Positions 8,821-19,431 of a stretch of 32,226 nt of DNA are shown piece by piece. The DNA is from an uncultured Lachnospiraceae bacterium. GTDB taxonomy: Bacteria; Bacillota_A; Clostridia; Lachnospirales; Lachnospiraceae. The notes beneath the pieces were generated by a model that did not search any database, was not told the origin of the DNA, and worked only from the letters and a program-made list of their open reading frames with translations. Each line of letters opens with the position of its first letter. Within the stretch, counting starts at the first letter, position 1. Both the position numbers and the translations under genes were made by a program. The stretch lies in the NCBI GenBank assembly GCA_947564305.1, contig CANOBT010000055.1, positions 1 through 32,226 of the forward strand. The letters run 5' to 3'.

Positions 8821-8845
8821 ATGAAAGAAAGGCTTGACGTAAGAA

Positions 8846-10009
8846 ATGGAGCGAAAATATACGGCAATAGAGTTAACACAGCAACTGGTACGAATTGACA
8901 GTACGAATCCAGGTAAAGGGGAGGAAGGGATGAAACAATTCCTTCTTTCTTTCGCGGAAAATTTGAAAAACAGCCATGTGACAGTACAAACAGAGGAAGT
9001 GCTGCCGGGACGGCATAATGTGATGCTTTCTCTAGTTGGAAATGAAATAGAGCCAGAGTTGGTATTTATCTGCCATATGGATACGGTTCCGGCAGGTACA
9101 GGATGGGAAGAAAATCCATTTTCAGGAAAAATCAGAGATGGAAGGCTTTATGGCCGAGGCTCCTGTGATATGAAGTCCGGATTTGCCTGTGCTCTGTCTG
9201 CATTTCAGAGTGCATCAGAATGGGAACAAGAGGGAGGAAGTCCAAGGAGGACAATAAAGCTTATAGGAACAGTAGATGAAGAGGGAAATATGGCCGGTGT
9301 AGAAAAAGCAATACGGTCCGGATGGGTGACAAAAAACAGTTTGGTACTGGATATGGAACCCACTAATGGAGAGCTTCAGGCAGCCCATAAAGGCCGTGTC
9401 TGGTTTGAGATTACCGTAGAGGGAGTCACGGCCCATGCAGCAACTCCATGGAAAGGGGCGGATGCGATTGCTGGAATGGCAGAGGTGATTTCTTTTATCC
9501 GAAAGGAATTTACAAAACTGGAATTCCATCCGCAGATGGGGGAATCTACAGTTTCATTTGGCCAGATTTCAGGCGGAAATCAGCCTTATGTGGTGTCAGA
9601 GAGGTGTACGGTAACTGTAGATATGCGTTTAGTTCCGCCCTATACAAGTAAAGATGCAGAAGAAATTGTAAAAAGAGCCATGCAATACACACAGGCAGAA
9701 ATTATAAAGCTCAGGATAACATACCAGATTACAGGGGACAGGCCTTCGATTGAGATGGATGAAACATCAGAGCTGAGGATAAGCCTTTTGGACACTGCAA
9801 AAAAAATCACTGGACACCGGATCAAAAACGGTATCTTTCCAGGATACACGGATACGGCGGTGATTGCAGGAAAATTAGGAAATAGAAACTGTATGTCCTA
9901 TGGTCCGGGAGATTTGGAATTGGCACATAAGCCGGAAGAATATGTTCCGATAGATGATATTGTGCGCTGTGAAAAGATTTTGAAAGAACTGGTAAGCCAG
10001 TTATTATAG
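8846..10009 (+). CDS. M20 family metallopeptidase/deacylase (ArgE/DapE-like)
   Basis: Zinc-dependent amidohydrolase of the M20 family, which removes acyl groups from amino acids or cleaves small peptides; the exact substrate cannot be fixed from sequence. The 387 residues contain all expected metal and catalytic sites. These are CHMDTVP with H77 and D79, GRGSCDMKSG with D108, the VDEEG motif with catalytic E145 and metal ligand E146, DMEP near 168, and a C-terminal LAHKPEE His. The inserted dimerisation domain is present (HAATPWKGADAI, about 197-208). The start ATG has only a weak, distant AAGAAAGG (8825-8832), but the N-terminus LTQQLVRIDSTNPG is right for the family. It lies 25 bases after hemW and ends before a strong terminator. 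Annotated relatives are usually called succinyl-diaminopimelate desuccinylase or acetylornithine deacetylase; I would not choose between them. Confidence 0.9.
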   Translation: MERKYTAIELTQQLVRIDSTNPGKGEEGMKQFLLSFAENLKNSHVTVQTEEVLPGRHNVMLSLVGNEIEPELVFICHMDTVPAGTGWEENPFSGKIRDGRLYGRGSCDMKSGFACALSAFQSASEWEQEGGSPRRTIKLIGTVDEEGNMAGVEKAIRSGWVTKNSLVLDMEPTNGELQAAHKGRVWFEITVEGVTAHAATPWKGADAIAGMAEVISFIRKEFTKLEFHPQMGESTVSFGQISGGNQPYVVSERCTVTVDMRLVPPYTSKDAEEIVKRAMQYTQAEIIKLRITYQITGDRPSIEMDETSELRISLLDTAKKITGHRIKNGIFPGYTDTAVIAGKLGNRNCMSYGPGDLELAHKPEEYVPIDDIVRCEKILKELVSQLL

Positions 10010-10080
10010 TAAGATGCTTTATATGGAAGAAGTTTGCTGCTTCCGGCTGTATCTGAATTATTTTAGACAGCAGGACAATA

Positions 10081-10129
10081 AAAAATTGCCGCAGTATAAT
10101 TTCGTAAATATTATATTGCGGCAATTTTT
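10081..10129. terminator. Bidirectional rho-independent terminator
   Basis: A 13-base-pair perfect stem pairs AAAAATTGCCGCA (10081-10093) with TGCGGCAATTTTT (10117-10129), and continues inward for about seven more pairs. The A tract on one side and T tract on the other make it work on both strands. It lies between the convergent M20 gene (ends 10009) and chromate transporter gene (ends 10133). Confidence 0.9.
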
Positions 10130-10132
10130 AAA

Positions 10133-10687
10133 CTACAATTGAAATAAAATTCCAAGTACAGCTCCGCAGCCGATCCAAAGGATGGGATGGAGCTTTTTTA
10201 ATGGCTTCCATTGCAGCAGTAAAAAGATTACGAGACAGATTCCCATGGAGGAATAATGAAATACCGGCTTTGGCGCGGATAAGTCTGCAAATGTAATGAC
10301 GGCAATCTGCCAGATAGCATATCCAATCAGTGCGGCAATCATTGGACGGATGCCGTAAAATGCAAAGCGGACATACTTGTTTTCGCTGAAATCAGACATA
10401 AATTTTGCAATTATGACAATGATAATAATAGCAGGAGAAACCAGGCTTAAGGTTGCCAGAATTGCGCCGGGAATACCAGCAGCATGGAAGCCGGCATAAG
10501 TTGCCATATTGATGCCAATCGGTCCAGGCGTGCTTTCGCTGATAGCAATCATATCTGCCAGCTCAGAGGCAGTGAACCAGGGATACTTTTGAGCCAGATC
10601 CATCAGGAACGGAACAGTCGCCATGCCACCGCCAATAGAAAATAAACCGATTTTAAAAAATTCAATAAATAAAGTCAGATAAATCAT
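10133..10687 (-). CDS. Chromate transporter family protein, half-size (second of pair)
   Basis: 184-residue integral membrane protein of the CHR family (PF02417). The N-terminus FIEFFKIGLFSIGGGMATVPFL and the later SESTPGPIGINMATYAGF are the family signature repeated in each half of ChrA. Four to six hydrophobic segments follow to the C-terminus. Short-chain CHR proteins work as pairs of opposite topology, and this one starts with an ATGA overlap on the stop of its upstream homologue. Chromate efflux is established only for some long-chain members; in gut clostridia the natural substrate is unknown. It ends at a bidirectional terminator. Confidence 0.9.
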   Translation of the reverse strand: MIYLTLFIEFFKIGLFSIGGGMATVPFLMDLAQKYPWFTASELADMIAISESTPGPIGINMATYAGFHAAGIPGAILATLSLVSPAIIIIVIIAKFMSDFSENKYVRFAFYGIRPMIAALIGYAIWQIAVITFADLSAPKPVFHYSSMGICLVIFLLLQWKPLKKLHPILWIGCGAVLGILFQL

Positions 10688-11229
10688 GATTCAGCCTTCT
10701 CCTTTCGTACATTGATTCCAATTCCAGCCAGTGCGGCACAGACGACTAGAATAATCGTTGGAATCGGAGAAAACGTGGCAAGAAGAAATCCGGCTAAAAA
10801 TATCAGTGCGCCCAGATAATCCTTGACACCGGCTTTTGCTAAAGAAACCACGGTGTTGAGCATCAGTGCACATACGGCAACCCGAATGCCGGACAATGCA
10901 TGGATGACCAGTGGTGCAGTGATAAATTGATTTAATATGGTAGCAACCAAGGTGATGATGATCAGAGATGGCGTTACCATGCCCAATGTACCGCAGATTG
11001 CGCCAATGATTCCGGCCTGCTCGTAGCCGATATAAGTGGACGTGTTGACGGCAATAATTCCGGGGGTACATTGGCCGATGGCATAGATATCAAGCAATTC
11101 TTCCTCTGTAGACCAGCTTTTTTTCTCTACGACTTCTTTTTTTAGCATGGGCAGCATAGCCATGCCGCCGCCAAACGTCAGGCCGCCTACACGGAAAAAT
11201 GTGACGTAGAGTTCCCATAGTTTTTTCAT
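10684..11229 (-). CDS. Chromate transporter family protein, half-size (first of pair)
   Basis: 181-residue membrane protein of the CHR family, paired with the overlapping downstream gene. The start chosen is the ATG read from 11229 because GGAGG lies about 9 bases upstream on the minus strand; an in-frame ATG 13 codons earlier has no such site. Family motifs are FFRVGGLTFGGGMAMLPML near the N-terminus and the IGQCTPGIIAVNTSTYIGY segment (about residues 60-78). The two proteins are recognisably similar to each other (FFRVGGL.FGGGMA versus FFKIGLFSIGGGMA), as expected for a duplicated half-transporter. A candidate promoter with a palindrome lies at 11305-11333. Confidence 0.9.
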   Translation of the reverse strand: MKKLWELYVTFFRVGGLTFGGGMAMLPMLKKEVVEKKSWSTEEELLDIYAIGQCTPGIIAVNTSTYIGYEQAGIIGAICGTLGMVTPSLIIITLVATILNQFITAPLVIHALSGIRVAVCALMLNTVVSLAKAGVKDYLGALIFLAGFLLATFSPIPTIILVVCAALAGIGINVRKEKAES

Positions 11230-11304
11230 AATCTTTCTGCCTCCTGTTGTATAGAGAATCCTATTCATATAGAATTCTGAGGGTAATAATTTTATCTGGA
11301 ATTT

Positions 11305-11333
11305 ATATTACGATATTTCCGGGAATATGGCAA
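11305..11333 (-). promoter_or_regulatory. Candidate promoter and operator for the CHR pair
   Basis: On the minus strand, TTGCCA (11333-11328) is spaced by 17 bases from TAATAT (11310-11305). The spacer and its edge contain a 16-base near-perfect palindrome, ATATTTCC joined to GGGAATAT (11313-11328, one mismatched pair), in the position of a repressor site. The -10 is weak (4 of 6), so confidence is limited. Confidence 0.35.
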
Positions 11334-11443
11334 GGGATATTATAAGAGCACTGTTATCCGCTAGATATTCCTTACTAGTCTGATCGGGCTTCGTATTATT
11401 TTTCTTCGGCTGGCAAAAATTGATAAAAAATATATAAAGTGTG

Positions 11444-11472
11444 TTGACAAAAAGAAATCAAGGTGCTATCTT
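11444..11472 (+). promoter_or_regulatory. Promoter of the hrcA heat-shock operon
   Basis: A perfect -35 box TTGACA (11444-11449) and a -10 box TATCTT (11467-11472) are separated by 17 bases. The predicted start near 11479 is just before the CIRCE operator, the normal arrangement for HrcA-repressed promoters read by sigma-A. Confidence 0.75.
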
Positions 11473-11487
11473 AATATACGTAAGATG

Positions 11488-11514
11488 TTAGCACTCAAAT
11501 CAATAGAGTGCTAA
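11488..11514 (+). promoter_or_regulatory. CIRCE operator (HrcA binding site)
   Basis: A perfect inverted repeat: TTAGCACTC (11488-11496), nine bases, GAGTGCTAA (11506-11514). This is the consensus CIRCE element bound by HrcA with help from GroEL. It is the only copy in the window, so the whole hrcA-grpE-dnaK-dnaJ unit is likely controlled from here. Confidence 0.98.
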
Positions 11515-11550
11515 TAGAAAAAATCCAAAGATACAGAAAGGAGGAAGATG

Positions 11551-12597
11551 ATGGCAGAGGTGGAATTGAGTGAGAGAAAGCACACCATATTACGGGCTAT
11601 CATCCAGAATTATCTGGAGACAGGAGAACCAGTTGGCTCCAGAACCCTTTCGAAGTCAATGGATTTGAAATTGAGTTCTGCGACTATCCGAAACGAGATG
11701 GCAGATTTGGAAGACTTGGGTTATATATTCCAGCCTCATACTTCTGCCGGACGGATTCCATCAGATAAGGGATATCGGCTGTATGTGGATATGCTGATGC
11801 ATGATAAGGAGCAGGAGCTGGAAGAATTGAAAAGCGTGATGCTTGAGAAGACAGACCGTGTGGAAAAGGTACTGAAGCAGGCCGCGAAGGTGCTTGCAAC
11901 GAATACTAATTATGCGACCATGGTTTCCTCACCTGTGAACAGAAGGAACACATTGAAGTTCATACAATTGTCTCAGGTCGATGCCGAACAGATTGTAGCT
12001 GTGATTGTGATGGGCGGCAATATGATTAAGAACAAGATTATTCAGGTGGGTGAGATGCTTGGCAACGAGACCTTATTGAAGCTGAACATGTTGTTGAATA
12101 CCACATTGAACGGGATGTCTATCGAGGAGATTAATCTGGGCTTGATTGCCAGACTCAAGGAACAGGCGGGAATTCATAGTAAGGTTATAAGTGATGTGTT
12201 GGACGCGGTGGCAGATATCATTCATGTGGAAGATGACATGGAGATTTACACAAGCGGAGCTACGAATATATTCAAATATCCGGAGCTCAGCGATAAGCAG
12301 AACGCACAGGAAATCATCAATGCATTTGAGGAGAAGCAGCAGCTTGCAGAATTGGTAACAGAGACCTTAGCCAGCGAAGAGAATCATGGAATTCAAGTCT
12401 ATATCGGTGATGAAGCACCGGTCAAGACGATGCGTGACTGCAGCGTCGTCACAGCAACCTATGAGCTGGGGGATGGGATGAAAGGCACGATTGGAATCAT
12501 CGGCCCCAAGCGGATGGATTATGAACACGTTATGAAGACGCTGAAAACTCTTCAAAGTGAGTTGGATGCAATCAATAATAAGAATTCGGATGGATAG
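11551..12597 (+). CDS. hrcA: Heat-inducible transcription repressor HrcA
   Basis: Repressor of class I heat-shock genes, binding the CIRCE element 37 bases upstream of its own start and so autoregulated. About 348 residues. Of the two adjacent ATG codons at 11548 and 11551 I prefer 11551, because AAAGGAGG (11537-11544) is then 6 bases away rather than 3. The N-terminal winged helix includes ERKHTILRAIIQNYLETGEP, GSRTLSK, and LSSATIRNEMADLEDLGY; HTSAGRIPSDKGYRLYVD follows. The middle GAF-like domain and the C-terminal YELGDGMKGTIGIIGPKRMDY motif are in place. First gene of the operon; grpE starts about at its stop codon. Confidence 0.98.
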   Translation: MAEVELSERKHTILRAIIQNYLETGEPVGSRTLSKSMDLKLSSATIRNEMADLEDLGYIFQPHTSAGRIPSDKGYRLYVDMLMHDKEQELEELKSVMLEKTDRVEKVLKQAAKVLATNTNYATMVSSPVNRRNTLKFIQLSQVDAEQIVAVIVMGGNMIKNKIIQVGEMLGNETLLKLNMLLNTTLNGMSIEEINLGLIARLKEQAGIHSKVISDVLDAVADIIHVEDDMEIYTSGATNIFKYPELSDKQNAQEIINAFEEKQQLAELVTETLASEENHGIQVYIGDEAPVKTMRDCSVVTATYELGDGMKGTIGIIGPKRMDYEHVMKTLKTLQSELDAINNKNSDG

Positions 12598-12610
12598 GAA
12601 GGTGAAGCCG

Positions 12611-15207
<2,597 letters not shown>

Positions 15208-15225
15208 GGAAGTTTTTCATAGCAT

Positions 15226-15257
15226 CCAGGTTGGCTGTATGAGTGCAGCTGACCTGG
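15226..15257 (+). other. Stem-loop in the dnaK-dnaJ gap
   Basis: CCAGGT (15226-15231) pairs with ACCTGG (15252-15257). The stem continues through two G-U pairs and GCTG/CAGC to give 12 consecutive pairs with an 8-base loop. No T tract follows, so it is not a standard terminator. It could mark an mRNA processing or stability site that sets the dnaK to dnaJ ratio. Confidence 0.55.
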
Positions 15258-15307
15258 ACAGTTATGGTTTTCCATATGTAACATAAACAGATGAAAGGTA
15301 GATTATT

Positions 15308-16486
15308 ATGGCAGAGTCAAAAAGAGATTATTACGAGGTGCTCGGCGTAGGTAAGGATGCTGATGACGGGGCGATCAAAAAAGCATATCGTGTTCTGGCA
15401 AAGAAATATCATCCCGATATGAATCCAGGTGACGCAGAGGCGGAAAAGAAGTTTAAAGAGGCATCAGAAGCGTATGCAGTACTGAGTGATCCGGAAAAAC
15501 GCCGCCAGTATGATCAGTTTGGGCACGCAGCCTTTGAAGGAGGTGCCGGCGGAGCAGGAGGCTTCGGTGGATTTGACTTCAGCGGTGCGGATTTCAGTGA
15601 TATTTTTGGAGATATTTTCGGAGATTTATTTGGAGGCAGCAGAAGGGGCGGCCGTGGCAATGGTCCTATGAGAGGCGCCAATATCCGTAAGAGTATCCGC
15701 ATTACGTTTGAAGAAGCAATCTCTGGCTGTGAGAAGGAACTGGAACTGATATTAAAGGATTCCTGTACGACCTGTAATGGTACCGGGGCGAAGCCGGGGA
15801 CATCTCCGGAGACCTGTTCAAAATGCGGCGGCAAGGGGCAGATAGTCTATGCTTCTCAATCCTTCTTTGGGACGGTGCAGAATGTACAGACCTGTCCAAA
15901 TTGCGGCGGTTCCGGTAAAGTGATCAAGGAAAAATGTTCCTCCTGTTCCGGTACCGGATATACATCCAGTAAGAAGAAGATTCAGGTAACGATTCCGGCA
16001 GGAATTGACAATGGGCAGAGTGTCCGCATCCGTGAAAAAGGCGAGCCAGGTTTGAATGGAGGACCAAGAGGAGATTTGCTGGTGGAGGTGAATGTATCAA
16101 GACATCCGATTTTCCAGCGCCAGGATATGCATATTTTCTCCACAGTACCGATTTCTTTTGCACAGGCTACACTCGGAGGCGACATTCGAGTTGCAACTGT
16201 GGATGGAGAAGTCATCTACACTGTGAAGCCAGGTACAAAGACAGATACAAAGGTTCGTTTGAAAGGAAAAGGCGTACCCTCCTTGCGTGATTCCAGGGTA
16301 AGAGGCGACCATTATGTCACATTGGTAATCCAGACCCCGGATAAACTCAGTGCGGAGGCGAAGGAAGCATTGCGCAAATTCGATCTGCTTGCGGGAAATA
16401 CGTTGAACCAGAAGGGAGAAGAGGAAAAAGGGAAAGGAAAAAAAAGAGGATTTAAGAACATCGTAAAAGATGTATTTGAAGAATAA
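15308..16486 (+). CDS. dnaJ: Molecular chaperone DnaJ (Hsp40)
   Basis: Type I J-protein that stimulates DnaK ATPase and delivers substrates, 392 residues. The J domain spans about residues 6-70 with the essential HPD ([11 protein letters not shown]). A Gly/Phe-rich linker follows, with repeats such as [19 protein letters not shown] (about 80-110). Then come four zinc-finger CxxCxGxG repeats: [24 protein letters not shown] and CSSCSGTG (about 155-222). The C-terminal substrate-binding and dimerisation domains follow ([46 protein letters not shown]). All catalytic and metal residues are present. AAAGG at about 15295 is the likely ribosome binding site. Last gene of the heat-shock operon. Confidence 0.99.
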   Translation: MAESKRDYYEVLGVGKDADDGAIKKAYRVLAKKYHPDMNPGDAEAEKKFKEASEAYAVLSDPEKRRQYDQFGHAAFEGGAGGAGGFGGFDFSGADFSDIFGDIFGDLFGGSRRGGRGNGPMRGANIRKSIRITFEEAISGCEKELELILKDSCTTCNGTGAKPGTSPETCSKCGGKGQIVYASQSFFGTVQNVQTCPNCGGSGKVIKEKCSSCSGTGYTSSKKKIQVTIPAGIDNGQSVRIREKGEPGLNGGPRGDLLVEVNVSRHPIFQRQDMHIFSTVPISFAQATLGGDIRVATVDGEVIYTVKPGTKTDTKVRLKGKGVPSLRDSRVRGDHYVTLVIQTPDKLSAEAKEALRKFDLLAGNTLNQKGEEEKGKGKKRGFKNIVKDVFEE

Positions 16487-16508
16487 TATTGTATGTTTCC
16501 TCTCATTT

Positions 16509-16566
16509 ACAGCCAGCAGACTGCTGTTTGGAATAAAAGTCCAACAGTAGTTTGCTGGCTGTTTTT
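16509..16566 (+). terminator. Rho-independent terminator of the heat-shock operon
   Basis: ACAGCCAGCA (16509-16518) pairs with TGCTGGCTGT (16553-16562). A second run of about ten pairs lies inside (16519-16528 with 16543-16552), and the stem is followed by a T tract (16562-16566). It lies 23 bases after the dnaJ stop. There is no matching T tract on the minus strand for the convergent glgX. Confidence 0.9.
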
Positions 16567-16628
16567 AATACTATAGTATGCAGAAAGGCTGCCAGCGGCA
16601 AGCTTTCCATATGGCTTTTATGTAAAAA

Positions 16629-18761
16629 TTAAGGTGTTACTATATCAGTCAGCGCCATAGCTGCCTCGAATATGATGACAGATCGTTCCTTCATTAGAAT
16701 CGTTCCCTTTACCTCAGGCATCTCATCCTTTGAAAAGCAATTTCGCATGGAATCGCCGGTATTGACGGCAACTTTCCAGCGCAGCATGTTACCTGGAAAC
16801 GGTGGGAGTGTAATGTTGATAGGCTCCCAGTACGTATTGATGGCAAGATATACCAAATCCTCTCTTTTGGTATCCGGGTCATACCCCGCAAATAAGACAC
16901 AGATCACATGGGAATCCGTGCTATAGTCAGGTTCATTTGGAATGACTCCGTGAATGCTGGTAAATGGATATCCGGTATGACTGGCCTCCATATTTTTGCG
17001 AATCACGGGGTGGTTTTTTCTAAACTGGGTCATATATTTAAAAAAGCGGAATAAATCCTGATTTCGCTCTAACAGTGTCCAGTCTATCCAGGAAATAATA
17101 TTATCCTGGCAATAAGGATTATTATTTCCGAATCGGGTATCTCCGAATTCATCACCGGAAAGGAACATCGGAGTCCCACGGCTGCATAGCAGGACCGCAC
17201 AGGCATTTTTTATCATCCGCATACGAAGCTGATTGACATTCTCATCATCAGTTTCTCCCTCGGCTCCGCAGTTCCAGCTATGGTTATCATCTGTGCCGTC
17301 TGTATTATTCCATCCGTTGGCTTCATTATGTTTCTCATTGTAGCTGTACAAATCGTACAGAGTAAAACCATCATGGCAGGTCAGAAAATTAACGGAAGCA
17401 TTGATGCCGCGGTGGACAGGGTCATATAAATCAGGTGAACCGATGATTCTCTGGGCGGCGATTGCAGCATACCCGGAATCTCCTTTTAAGAACTGGCGCA
17501 TATCGTCCCGATAGCGGCCGTTCCATTCGGCCCACCGCTTCCAGGATGGGAAGGAACCGACCTGGTATAGACCGCCTGCATCCCAGGCTTCTGCAATAAG
17601 CTTTACATTTCCCAAAATAGAGTCGAAAGCCAGGGTTCTTAAAAGAGGCGGCTGATTCATAGGTGAACCGTCCTCATTTCGGCCAAGAATGGTGGCAAGG
17701 TCGAACCGGAAACCATCTACCCGGTATTCAGTCACCCAATAGCGCAGGCAGTCCAGTATCATCTGCTGTACAACAGGGTGATTACAGTTTAAGGTGTTGC
17801 CGCAGCCGCTGAAATTGTAATAATGGCCATCTGGTGTGAGAAGATAATAAATATTATTGTCAAAGCCCTTGAAAGAAAAGCAGGGACCCATCTCATTTCC
17901 TTCGGCCGTGTGATTAAACACTACATCCAGGATGACCTCCATTCCATTATCATGTAGTGCTTTGATGAGCAGTTTTAACCCGCGGCCTTCCTGATTATCT
18001 TCTGAGAAAGCGGCATAACTGGTATTCGGGGCAAAAAAGCAGACAGGATTATATCCCCAGTAATCCAACAGCTTGCTTCCATTTACAGTACGGACATCCC
18101 GCATCTCGTCAAATTCAAAGATGGGCATCAACTCCACAGCATTGATTCCCAGTTCTTTTAGATAAGGGATTTTTTCACGTATTCCCCGGAAAGTTCCAGG
18201 GTGGGACACGCCTGAGGACTCATCTTTAGAAAAACCTCGGACATGTGTCTCGTAGATGATCAGGTCTTCCATAGGAATGCTGGCATGGTACGCGGTTCCC
18301 CAGTCAAAGTTACTGCGCACGACCCGCGCACGGTATCCACGCTGATAATTCTGATTGACTCCCCAATTACTTTGACCTGAAACTGCTTTCGCATAAGGGT
18401 CCAAAAGAATCCTTTTGGAGTCGAACCGGAGTCCTTTCCGCTCATCATAGGGCCCGTCCAAACGATAAGCATATTCAATGTCCGAAATATCCAGATAGAA
18501 TACAATCATGGAATAAACACAGCCGATTTTATAATTTTCCGGAAATTTCAGGACGGCATAGGGCTCATCCTCTGATTTGTGGAAGAGCAGCAGTTCACAG
18601 GAAGTAGCTCCGTGAGACTGAATCGTGAAACTGACTCCGCAGGGAATGAGTGTAGCACCTAATGTGCCGAAAAAACCTGGGCGTACCTCGAAACCGGAAA
18701 TGATATCCAGTGGTTCGAGCGGTACATTGTGAATTTGTGACAATTCTTGATTTGCTTTCAT
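16629..18761 (-). CDS. glgX: Glycogen debranching enzyme (GlgX/isoamylase type, GH13)
   Basis: Hydrolyses alpha-1,6 branches of glycogen or limit dextrins in the cytoplasm, feeding phosphorylase and maltodextrin metabolism. 710 residues: an N-terminal beta-sandwich (CBM48-like, about 20-120, with the motif YRLDGPYDERKGLRF), the GH13 barrel and a C-terminal beta domain. The four GH13 regions are DVVFNHT, GFRFDLA with nucleophile D354, IAEAWDAGG with acid/base E391, and CHDGFTLYD with transition-state stabiliser D464. GRYRDDMRQFLKGD is a GlgX/TreX-type motif. No signal peptide is seen. GGGAG is 7 bases before the ATG. It lies 42 bases downstream of a response regulator on the same strand, with a small hairpin in the gap. 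It could therefore be read from the kinase promoter or from its own undetected one. No other glycogen gene is nearby. Confidence 0.94.
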   Translation of the reverse strand: MKANQELSQIHNVPLEPLDIISGFEVRPGFFGTLGATLIPCGVSFTIQSHGATSCELLLFHKSEDEPYAVLKFPENYKIGCVYSMIVFYLDISDIEYAYRLDGPYDERKGLRFDSKRILLDPYAKAVSGQSNWGVNQNYQRGYRARVVRSNFDWGTAYHASIPMEDLIIYETHVRGFSKDESSGVSHPGTFRGIREKIPYLKELGINAVELMPIFEFDEMRDVRTVNGSKLLDYWGYNPVCFFAPNTSYAAFSEDNQEGRGLKLLIKALHDNGMEVILDVVFNHTAEGNEMGPCFSFKGFDNNIYYLLTPDGHYYNFSGCGNTLNCNHPVVQQMILDCLRYWVTEYRVDGFRFDLATILGRNEDGSPMNQPPLLRTLAFDSILGNVKLIAEAWDAGGLYQVGSFPSWKRWAEWNGRYRDDMRQFLKGDSGYAAIAAQRIIGSPDLYDPVHRGINASVNFLTCHDGFTLYDLYSYNEKHNEANGWNNTDGTDDNHSWNCGAEGETDDENVNQLRMRMIKNACAVLLCSRGTPMFLSGDEFGDTRFGNNNPYCQDNIISWIDWTLLERNQDLFRFFKYMTQFRKNHPVIRKNMEASHTGYPFTSIHGVIPNEPDYSTDSHVICVLFAGYDPDTKREDLVYLAINTYWEPINITLPPFPGNMLRWKVAVNTGDSMRNCFSKDEMPEVKGTILMKERSVIIFEAAMALTDIVTP

Positions 18762-18790
18762 AAAATACTCCCTTCTTCTGCAATATATGA

Positions 18791-18805
18791 AATAGCTTGG
18801 CTATT
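18791..18805 (-). other. Short hairpin at the response regulator stop codon
   Basis: AATAGC and GCTATT form a perfect six-pair stem with a three-base loop, overlapping the response regulator stop. Only a short T run follows on the minus strand, so it would be at best a weak terminator or attenuator before glgX. Confidence 0.35.
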
Positions 18806-19424
18806 ACTTGTGTTGATAATAAAATATAGCTACCTGCGTGCGGTCACGTAAGTCTAGTTTATCTAGAATCGTACTTAGATAGTTTCGGACAGTTCCTTCA
18901 CTTAGAAATAATTCTGCCGCAATTTCTTTATTACTCATGCCGTTAGCAATCAGCCGGATAATCTCTAATTCCCGTTCACTGATTTCGGCGGAAGCATAGT
19001 CAAAGGCCTCTGCCTGTTGAATCAGGCCAGGAAGCTTAGAGACTACCTGTGTGCCAAATACGGTCTGGCCGGATGCCACGGCTTTTAATGCGGGAAGGAT
19101 GTTGGCATAATCTTGTTTTAATAGATATCCCATAGCACCTAACTGTAATGCTTTCACAATATAATTATCGTCAGAAAATGTGGTAAGCAAAAGGATTTTT
19201 GCATCGGGAAATTCTTTTCGTATCTCGGCGGTTGCACTTAGGCCATCCATCTGCTTCATTCGGATATCCATCAGAAGAATATCCGGGCGGTGTTGACGAT
19301 ATAATCGAAGTGCATCCTGTCCGTCAGCACCGATGGCGCAGACTCGGATTCCTTCGTGGGATTCCAGGATTGTTTTCAATGCACCTGATACCAGGCAGTC
19401 GTCATCTACAATGATAATATTCAT
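18804..19424 (-). CDS. Response regulator, NarL/LuxR family
   Basis: DNA-binding response regulator of 206 residues. The receiver domain (about 1-120) has the acidic pair at D8/D9 in VDDDCLV, phospho-acceptor D53 (LLMDIRM), the TTF switch Thr near 83 and the conserved Lys of GYLLK near 104. The C-terminal LuxR-type helix-turn-helix (about 140-203) reads SERELEIIRLIANGMSNKEI and LSEGTVRNYLSTILDKL. Its ribosome binding site AAAGGAG overlaps the last codons of the upstream kinase gene, so the two are coupled and form a cognate pair. The divergent ABC transporter is the likely target, as for LnrK (YfiK) in Bacillus; this is inference from gene neighbourhood. Confidence 0.96.
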   Translation of the reverse strand: MNIIIVDDDCLVSGALKTILESHEGIRVCAIGADGQDALRLYRQHRPDILLMDIRMKQMDGLSATAEIRKEFPDAKILLLTTFSDDNYIVKALQLGAMGYLLKQDYANILPALKAVASGQTVFGTQVVSKLPGLIQQAEAFDYASAEISERELEIIRLIANGMSNKEIAAELFLSEGTVRNYLSTILDKLDLRDRTQVAIFYYQHK

Positions 19425-19431
19425 ATGATTT

